A stretch of 64,000 nucleotides of DNA from Antedon mediterranea (lineage: Eukaryota; Echinodermata; Crinoidea; Comatulida; Antedonidae): contig NC_092670.1 of NCBI RefSeq assembly GCF_964355755.1, positions 37,807,795 through 37,871,794 of the forward strand, written 5' to 3'. The notes under the pieces are model-generated. The model was not told the DNA's origin, ran no database searches, and worked only from the letters and a program-made list of their open reading frames with translations. Shown here in pieces: positions 56,441-64,000 of the stretch. The number at the start of each line of letters is the position of its first letter. The stretch's first letter is position 1. The translations under genes and the position numbers were made by a program.

Positions 56441-57374
56441 TTGTTTATTTTTTTGCTTTAGGTATTAGCTTTACATGGTTAAAATATTGCTGGGGGTTAA
56501 TAATTTTTTTATACAAACAATCCGGCATTGCAACAATGACCTTTCTAAATCAAGATTGACCAGAATAATGATCGAGGAGTGTCTTGAAGCTGTGACGATT
56601 TGCGGCGCCTCTGCCTTAACCCTAGTCTGAGTTCCAGACGGAGTTTTGTCTTAATATTAGTAAAAAGATAAATATTTTGGCACATATGGCGTTTCATACG
56701 TATACTACTTGATTTTGGATTCAGACAAAAATCGCGGTCGAAATAAAAACAAAAGATAATACAGACTTGGGGCAAGTCTACCTTAACCCATGTAGTAAGC
56801 TTAACCGCTTGACCAGTCGACTAATGTTTTGGTCCATATCAAAGAATAATTATGTCCATGTTAAAACGAAAAGAAGACAATGCGTGCTATTTAATATATC
56901 GTACGGAAGATAGGCCTAAGCTTTTGTGACAAACAATATATCAATTTTCCTGAAAATCAATAGGCATGTTCTGTAAGTATATACCTATGTACAGAATGAA
57001 ATAAGGAAGGACACACACTGGGGTACTAACAAAACTAATTATCAACTAACAATAGATTAATTTGAATAACAATAGAACAGCAACGCCGAAAGCAAACGGG
57101 TGAATTTGAAAAGAAATAGGTTTTTTTAAACTACCTGTATGAAAAAGCCGGTACATTTAATCAACTTTTGTTTTAAAATTACAAATCACAAATTATAACC
57201 CTTGCCTCTTGTCCAAAAATGAGGTTTTTTGGACAAGTAGTTCTCGAGAAAATGTAATTTCAGTTTACGTGTTATTTTAAAACTGCTCACCGGCTTTTGA
57301 AAATCGTCTCCGATCTTTTAACACTAGCCGGTCTGAAAATAATATCATTTTTGTTATTTGTGATTTTCAATTTC
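56441..57374. other. Intergenic sequence, mostly unrecognised
   Basis: 57180-57360 matches, inverted, part of the intronic repeat at 33918-34530. The rest shows no gene or clear repeat. The 76-codon minus-strand frame has no domain. Confidence 0.5.
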
Positions 57375-57618
57375 GGAACATGCTTACTAAGTGACAAAAT
57401 GAACCTTTTGGTTTTCCTCGTAGAATAAGTTATAGTGCATCATCTGTGTTAACATCACGATGCCTTTGGTTGGTTGGTATGTAGCAACTATATATTGGAA
57501 AATAAATGTTTAATGAAAGAATGTACATTTGTTACGTCAATAAATTTGAATAAATTAAAGGTTGCCCACATAATTTCTAATATTGTTTTTTTTTATGACT
57601 TTCTCATTCAGTTTAAAC

Positions 57619-57679
57619 TAAAAAATCTCCACTATCAAATTTAATGTCACAAAAAATGTGATGTGCCCATATATGATCT
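57619..57679. mobile_element. Palindromic MITE remnant
   Basis: The left part matches the copy at 851-966; it is cut off by the SINE-bearing insertion. Confidence 0.6.
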
Positions 57680-57694
57680 TATATTTTATATTCT

Positions 57695-57990
57695 AGAGTG
57701 AGTGAGTGGGTGGCCGAGCGGTTAAGACAGTGGAACCGTAATTACGTAGCCATTACATCAGCAGGGGTTCGATGCTCACTCACTCCATGGTTCTGGTGGT
57801 AGAACGAGTCTTCTCGGATAAGGACTATAAACCGTAGGTCCAGTGTACACATCTAGTTCGTGTGCACTTTAAAGAACCTAGGTGTATTAGTACATCACAG
57901 CCACTGATCACCAACTGGGCCCTCTGGGAGACCAGTCTTTTGACTGAAGAGGTTACCCAGTATAAATATAAATTTCAATTCAATTCAATT
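57695..57990 (+). repeat. tRNA-derived SINE, well preserved
   Basis: The tRNA-like head has GTGGCCGAGCGGTTAAGAC (A box), GGGTTCGATGCTC (B box) and a pairing acceptor-type stem (gagtgag/ctcactc). A body and a (CAATT)n tail at about 57976-57992 follow. The head resembles a Leu/Ser-type tRNA. It inserted into copy 2 only. Confidence 0.8.
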
Positions 57991-58597
57991 CAATATGTTG
58001 CAGTTATGTATTTATTATGAACTTATGAGTTTGATATTTGATCTGGTGAAAGATGTGTTACTGCAGGATGAGACGTACGTCCTATCGAAAGAGATTGAGT
58101 TCGCGGTAGGAGTCCACCGGGTCTAGCAAGTGTCATGTATGAGTTTGTATTGTACAATCCAGAATTGAATTAAACTGCGTGTAGAAAAAAAATCAAGCGA
58201 ACCTCTGTATTTTAGCAATGATTATATGCAATAACTTTACAAATAAAATTGATTTATATAATTTCTAATGTTATTGCCATCACAGATTGCTTAGCTCAGC
58301 AAAACTTTTACTTTCACAGCTGCGTTATATATTTATTTTATTCGAATCAGCGTTTAGTAATGGCATTGTTTACAAGATATTTTTTATTGTAAACATATGT
58401 TTTTTTAGAATAAAATCTATAACAACTCATTACATTTATGGATCGTATACATACACCTAAAGTACAATACGTTCATTAGCATGTGGACATCTGGCTATAA
58501 AATAATAAATGAGACGATACAAATAACAGCATCTACGCGTGCGCAGTGTTTAACACAAACCTACAGACAGGAGTAATCAATACCAACAAAGTTTTAA

Positions 58598-58728
58598 CCA
58601 ATCAAAACTGTGTATTTAAACACATGATATACAGAGTGACCAATGAACATACGATGACGTAACAACAACTCTGTAAGTTTAAACCAATTACAACAATGTA
58701 GTATGATCTGTTGTAAGTATAAACCAAT
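58598..58728 (+). promoter_or_regulatory. Four CCAAT boxes and CRE-like site, gene 2 promoter
   Basis: CCAAT occurs at 58598, 58640, 58684 and 58724 and TGACGTAA at 58655-58662, matching the gene 1 promoter in order and spacing. Confidence 0.6.
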
Positions 58729-58777
58729 TAATTTACTCCGTTTGCAAATTGCATAATAATTGAAAAAAATGATTTGG

Positions 58778-58785
58778 TATATATA
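58778..58785 (+). promoter_or_regulatory. TATA box of gene 2
   Basis: TATATATA lies 50 bp before the ATG, in the position of TATAAAAA in gene 1. Confidence 0.6.
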
Positions 58786-58827
58786 TGGATGATGCAGACG
58801 AAGAGCTTACAAAGCGCGACGGACAAG

Positions 58828-61800
58828 ATGAAGTGGTTTGTTTTGCAAACTTATCTGATTTTATCAGCTGGACTAGCTTGTCTCGCTAGCAGTTGGCAAA
58901 GAAAATTACACCAGCGAAATGTCCATCATGCCAAAGCACCCGTAGCTGAATCGTTGATAGCTGATCAACGAATACAAGAAGACGTAAGTAGTGTCTATTA
59001 GTGTTATTAGAAAAACTCTGCAATTTCTTTCTAAAAATGTAGTTTTAGTTATCTGTAAATGCGCCTTTAAATCCATTTGTTTGTCGCCGCGCCGCGCAAT
59101 ATAAAAATGGTACAAGTATGTTGTATGGCTGATTATTGTTCATCTGGTTGTAAATATCCATGATTTAGTGGATAGTTAGTTAGTAGTTTGCAAAAACCAA
59201 AAAATTTGCGAACTAACCTCGGTTTTTGCAAAAAATAATGTAGCTGTTTTCGTTTTAGCTTTTGCTATCATTTTGTATCTCATTGTCATTTATTTTCAGT
59301 TTGCTTTTTTATAGTTATGGACTTAACTTATATAACTTAACTTATATAACTTAACTTATATAACTTAACTTATATAACTTAACTTATATAACTTAACTTA
59401 TATAACTTAACTTATATAACTTAACTTATATATCTCCATGGTTATATTTATATATTTGATTGAATATACACTTACAATTCAAAGGAACATTCTTCCAAAA
59501 ATTTAAAAAAAAAAATCAATTATAGAACTATTGGCGAGAAAAAAACAAAATAAACAATATTAAGTAAACGAAATATTTATTGCAAACTATTTCTACTTGC
59601 CCCTACTCCTCCCTTCCACCATATATTTTCGATTTCAAGTTTTATTAAAAGGTACCGGTAATTAATCCGTGAATATTACAAAATATGATTTCTTAAATTC
59701 GATTTACATTAACGTCAATATTATCACATGCACACTTCAATATATACAAGAAACCACGCCAAAAAATTGCTTTGGCAAAATTCTGCTAAAATGTATCAGG
59801 CAGTATCAGTAGTTATATAATCATTCCGATTGGGCAAAAAATACTGATTCCAAGTGTCTAACGCTTTTTAGGAACAATTACAAGAAACGTATAGAGACTT
59901 ATTGCATCTGCTGGAGGAAACTGAACATAAGTTTGGTGAGTTATCTAAAGCCTTGTCTACACTATCAAACGTTATGTGACAAATGTTATGTGCCCATAAT
60001 GGACATGATGATGTTTTGCCCTACTCTGATGTGAAAAACCCTTTAATCTAGTATGTTTTAGTATTCTCAATGTACTTGTATATATAATTAAAGTACAAAT
60101 TACGTCAAAGTAGGGCAAAACATCCTGACGCAAAGCTACCTCCACAGTAGTTACAAACAATTACAATCCTGTTGATGCAGTACCCGTTGCTTACTTGGGA
60201 TCGAAATCTAAACCCTCTAGAGGTGGTATGAACGGCAGGCTAGTGATCTGGAGGGAATTAATTCCGTATTTTTTCTCAATATTCTCAATTTAGGCCTACT
60301 TAGTATACGTCCGAATAGGGCAAATTAACATCTTACCAATAAGTCTATTGTACTGTTTATATCGCTATAGGCCTACTTATTAATAAAAATAAGTCAAACT
60401 TATTTTCAGGTCAGGCGCGTAGGCATATATTAAATGTTTAGTTACATACAGAGTATCCAATTTTAATCGATAAATATGGACAAAAGAACATGATGAAAGC
60501 AAATATCACAATATTCCCGATTGTGCCAAATTAAAAACCCGGTAATTTAATTCAGCCGGAGGCCATGGAAGAGAATAGATAAAATGTACTGTTTATGTTG
60601 TAATTCTTTTTGTTAATTTTAACCAGCAAACTTGTTTTAGGCCTAATAATGTGTTATTCTTTCACATTCGTTAATATTCAATATCTATACTTTTTCCAGC
60701 TTTAAGACAAGCAGATGAAGGAGGTGAGTATTTTTGTTATTATTAATTTAGCAAATTTCAGGATACAATGCGCCTGATCATCTTTTTGAAATTGGCGCTA
60801 GATTTATTGATTGTATTATGGTTTTACCACTGATAAGAAAGCCCTTCCACCAAACCACACCACACCAACGCGCGCGTATCTCTGTCACCGCTTTGGTGGA
60901 CCGCTTTGGCCTTTTTTACAACATGCACACCAAAATACACGTCACACACAATATACAACACATTCACACCACCACCACCACCAGGCCACCACAACGAGTT
61001 GATGTAGCCTCCTTCTAGGCCCTAGGCTTATAAAAATGTAAAAAAATATATTTCTTGGTAGAGTATAAAACATTACTCGTTCTGATTAGTTTTTTGTTTG
61101 TGTAAGTTACTATGGATCGATCCGTTACTATTTTAACATCGAATTATTTTAGATAGAATACAACAACACCTCTCACTTATTTGTGCTGTCGGGCCTAGCC
61201 TAGGCCTAGGCCTAGTAGTAGGCTAGCCTAGGCCTAGCCTAGATAATCAGAAAACACAGGCAAGCTACCTGTATCATATCTGTACAAACGGAGGAAAAGC
61301 TGGAATGACCAACTAACATTAACAACAAAAACAACGTTGTCACTCTCCGCTTTCCCTGCCGTCTAGTTTTTTTTACGCGTGCCGACGGATGACGTGTAGA
61401 GCGGAAGTTATACGCCACCTATAATTATATGTAAGCTTTTGAATCTGCATAAATAATTTGCATAAATTATATATTATTATATATATTATATTTGAAATAA
61501 AAATGTGCAGAGCTAATTAATAATAATAATAAAATGTTTAAAACTAGGCCTATATTTAAATGAATAGCGCCATAAATAGAAAGATCACTAAAGAAACAAA
61601 CTTTTTAATAAGCACTGCACAATTGTATTTTTAGGCATGCATATAACCTATTGATTCTGTCAGAATCTTTATTTATTCGTTCCTTAGCCCTATTTTATCC
61701 GTCAGTTAAATTGATATTAGTTCATCTAGCTAAACCAATTTTTTCAGAGTATATTCCTTAAGGCCAGGAATCGATGTGGTTTTGTTTTCACGGTGCGCAA

Positions 61801-63403
61801 TCAAAATTTATGCGGTCTACGCGCGATTTAACGAAATCACGTTTGTAATCGTATCTTCACAAGCATGAATCACAAAAAACATTTGGTACTCATAAATTTC
61901 AGATTGTATTTCATCATATGGCAATACAATTACGTGTCTAGCGCATATAACGTATGCGTACGCGTGCTTACAATTTTCAAAATTTATTTTTGATGTAATT
62001 TGAGTACGTTTCAGGCAATTTTAAGCGTTTAAAAAATTTCCATGAGTGCGCAGATTTTTGCATACGCACTGCACGTTAAACGTTAATGCGTACTCTTTTT
62101 GTCCGATTTATGTTTTCCAACCTTTCTTTAATAATATATTTGATTCACTTTTTAACACAAAATTGCGTTATACGAGCACGTCAAATGTGACAGGCTACGC
62201 ATGTGTAAGTTAACAAAATGGTGAAAATATGCTAAATTTTAAAATTAATAATGCTCGGGAACACCTATTTTTCATTTCATTTTCTTGAAGTGTATGTATC
62301 ATATGTATGGTTTATTGTGAAATTAAGAGAACAAAAGTAGATTAAGTCATCATTAATTGCATATTAAATTTTTTTTAAATAATTTCGACAATCAAATAAA
62401 TTATGACATTTTCTTAATAATAAACGATAATTTTCGAAATAACAAACTTAATATTAACTTTCTTCCTTAAAATGTTCATATATTAAAGTTAAAAGTATAT
62501 ACTTTGATAGGGCATCAGGTACCGAGAACGAGTCTCACCTTGGAAAAGGAAATAAGATTTTTTTTATATCCGTATTGTTTGTTTGTTCGCCTGATTTATA
62601 ATGAAATCTAGAGAAAATTATGTCTTTATTATGTAACAAGGATGGTTTATGACATATTTCGCGGAGGGATCGGTTGTTTTTATGCAAGTGGCTTGATGGG
62701 CAGTGATACCAGCTATTTTATTTGTGCTACCAAGATCCTATCTTTCATATATAAATTGACCTAATTAAAGACCACAGCAGTACATCTTTTAAAAGGTGCA
62801 CAGGGGGGACATGTGCAACAACCAACAAAGTGACATCATGAAGTGCATGTGAATGATTTAAATGGTTTTCAATTGTGAGTGTATGCTTACTTTATTGATA
62901 AGTATATTTATATATATAGTGTATCATAAAGGAAGTTCATTTCTTTAAGAAAGTTTGATAAACCAGTTTTTCACTTAAGCACTTTTTAACTACTATCTTT
63001 GGCAAAAGATAGATAAAACAAATGTTAGCCCAGTTACTTACTGGCTTTTAATTTTCTGTAAAGCTTTTAAGCTCTGTCTACACTATCAAACTAGTTCGAC
63101 AAAAAAAGTGTGATGTGCCCAAATGTGGTAGTGATATGCCTAATGGTAGTGATATGACATCATCATGTCCATATATATGCACACTTTTTTGTCACATAAA
63201 GTTTGATAGTGTAGACAGAGCTTTTGAGGAACTGTTAAATTGCATCCAGCATCCTGGTAAACAGACTCAAAATGTTTGTTATTTTTCAGCTAATCCATGT
63301 ACACCAAACCCATGCCTGAATAATGGAGTATGTGTTGATAGTCTTGGCAGTGCAGAGTGTGATTGTACCAATACAGGCTATACTGGAATTACCTGCAGTG
63401 ATG
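58828..63403 (+). CDS. Paralog of gene 1, 5' part only (runs off the window)
   Basis: Exons are 58828-58983 (signal peptide MKWFVLQTYLILSAGLACLA and linker), 59872-59935 (EQLQETYRDLLHLLEETEHK), 60700-60723 (24-nt microexon LRQADEG) and 63290-63403 (EGF, CTPNPCLNNGVCVDSLG...). All junctions are phase-compatible. Unlike gene 1 the microexon has a good acceptor, and no WxxW exons are found between 60723 and 63290; alignment to gene 1 stops near 61550 and resumes at the MITE before EGF. The product would thus go from linker to EGF. Expression and completeness are unknown. Confidence 0.75.
59321..59431. repeat. 14-bp minisatellite (TTATATAACTTAAC)
   Basis: About eight head-to-tail copies lie in intron 1 of gene 2. 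Gene 1 has only a single related AAGTTAAGACTTAACTTA at about 13806-13824, so the expansion followed the gene duplication. Confidence 0.9.
59946..60013. mobile_element. Palindromic MITE remnant
   Basis: AAGCCTTGTCTACACTATC to about GACATGATGATG, at the same intron position as 16029-16150 of gene 1. Confidence 0.7.
60724..61560 (+). other. Gene 2 intron matching gene 1 16826-17990 in pieces
   Basis: The CACCACCACC stretch (about 60965-60980), gtgctgtcgggcctagcc and the gacggatgacgtgtagagcg block all have counterparts at 17440-17900. The repeat block at 16855-17450 of gene 1 is missing here. No exon is seen; the 63-66 codon frames at 60811-61018 are not supported by gene 1. Confidence 0.65.
61637..62797 (+). 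mobile_element. Decayed Helentron-like element, end-truncated
   Basis: It matches 46427-47904 in opposite orientation over more than 1 kb. It starts at ATGCATATAACCTATTGATTC, so one arm of the terminal palindrome is lost, and ends near 62797 without the 3' hairpin. It occupies the place where gene 1 has its WxxW exons. Confidence 0.7.
63067..63225. mobile_element. Palindromic MITE
   Basis: TTAAGCTCTGTCTACACTAT to GTGTAGACAGAGCTTT, before the EGF exon; orthologous in place to 19388-19499. Confidence 0.8.
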
Positions 63404-63858
63404 GTAAGGTCAACTGAGGTCAAGTGTAAAGTGTTGTTCCCACTTGAACCCAACATAATGGTGTAGATGCATCAAGTGGCTTGATGGGCAGTGATACCAG
63501 CTATTTTATTTGTGCTACCAAGATCCTATCTTTCATTTATAAATTGGCCTAATTAAAGACCACAACAAAATAAATATATCTTTTAAAAGGCGCACAGGGG
63601 GGACATGTGCAACAACCAACAAAGTGACATCATGAAGTGCATGTGAATGATTTAAATGGTTTTCAATTGTGAGTGTATGCTTAATTTATTGATAAGTATA
63701 TTTATATATATAGTGTATCATAAAGGAAGTTCATTTCTTTAAGAAAGTTTGATAAACCAGTTTTTCACTTAAGCACTTCTTAACTATCTTTGGCAAAAGA
63801 TAGATAAAACAAATGTCAGCCCAGTTTACTTACTGGCTTTTAATTTTCTGTAAAGCTC

Positions 63859-64000
63859 TTAAGCGGCTCTGCCCACTATCAAACTAGTTCGACAAAAAAA
63901 GTGTGATGTGCCCAAATGTAGTAGTGATATGCCTAATGGTAGTGATATGACATCATCATGTCCGTATATGCGCACTTTTTGTCACATAAAGTTTGATAGT
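63859..64000. mobile_element. Palindromic MITE, duplicated copy cut by window end
   Basis: Second copy in the 778-bp tandem duplication; the left arm is altered (cggctctgcccactatc). Confidence 0.8.

Larger units (their letters stand above)
57375..58500 (+). repeat. Upstream segment duplicated from/to 601-1386 (copy 2)
   Basis: It matches 601-1386 with an inserted SINE and neighbouring unique sequence (about 57690-58165). Its end at about 58500 runs directly into the gene 2 promoter, giving the empty site for the 11.6-kb insertion of gene 1. Confidence 0.8.
62695..64000 (+). repeat. Tandem duplication carrying an EGF exon (778-bp period)
   Basis: 62695-63472 and 63473 to the window end are near-identical. 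Each starts with caagtggcttgatgggcagt (transposon-derived), followed by the MITE. The first copy contains the EGF exon 63290-63403. The second is cut by the window before its EGF exon, expected near 64,075-64,190. One duplication endpoint lies within the transposon, the other 70 bp after the EGF donor. Confidence 0.85.

Noticed and set aside
57715-57790. Functional tRNA gene
   Set aside because: Head is tRNA-like with good A and B boxes, but it is joined to a SINE body and (CAATT)n tail and the anticodon arm is degraded.
60811-61018. 63- and 66-codon His/Thr-rich frames
   Set aside because: They come from a CAC-rich low-complexity intron segment also present non-coding in gene 1 near 17480.

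Overview
The window is animal nuclear DNA. It is AT-rich and intron-rich, with GT-AG introns and a dense mix of DNA transposons, Helitron-like elements, tRNA-derived SINEs, LINE and Ty3/gypsy remnants and possible Penelope-type ribozyme sequences. The protein content (von Willebrand D assemblies with WxxW/CysD, EGF, discoidin-like and cystine-knot domains) and the GGCCTA-rich repeats suggest an invertebrate deuterostome, most likely an echinoderm. That assignment is an inference.

One large plus-strand gene fills 13314-54372. I followed a single open frame through 35 exons (8,526 nt, about 2,841 residues). The order is signal peptide, short linker, two WxxW (CysD) domains, four EGF domains, a Pro-rich linker, D1 (VWD-C8-TIL), D2 (VWD-C8-TIL), D' (TIL), D3 (VWD-C8-Cys-rich), a Thr/Pro stretch, six discoidin (F5/8C)-like modules in A-B-A-B-A-B order, a Thr/Pro/Ser repeat tract and a C-terminal cystine knot. 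This is the D1-D2-D'-D3...CK plan of gel-forming mucins, von Willebrand factor and insect hemolectin, with extra N-terminal modules. A secreted, disulfide-multimerised mucin, clotting or adhesive glycoprotein is the natural reading.

The start of a second, paralogous gene lies at 58828 and runs off the window. Its promoter, signal exon and exon 2 are close copies of the first gene, but it has no WxxW exons in the visible sequence and goes from the linker directly to EGF. Its EGF region is itself being tandemly duplicated at the window edge.

Layout: 1-600 has no recognisable feature; 601-1386 is an upstream segment shared with 57375-58500; 1387-12958 is an 11.6-kb composite insertion with 12-bp inverted termini and a TAA target duplication, containing gypsy remnants and nested DNA elements; 12959-13313 is the promoter; 13314-54372 is gene 1, with repeat-filled introns; 54373-57374 is intergenic repeat DNA; 57375-64000 is the duplicated 5' part (gene 2).

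The two paralogs serve as each other's empty-site controls, so several insertions can be dated relative to the duplication. The most interesting signals are the domain architecture, recent B-A duplication of discoidin exons, a transposon fragment inside the Thr/Pro exon beside a ladder of possible in-frame splice donors, a destroyed microexon acceptor, a probable GC-AG intron, a near-perfect hammerhead ribozyme motif, and Helentron-like elements with element-specific termini.
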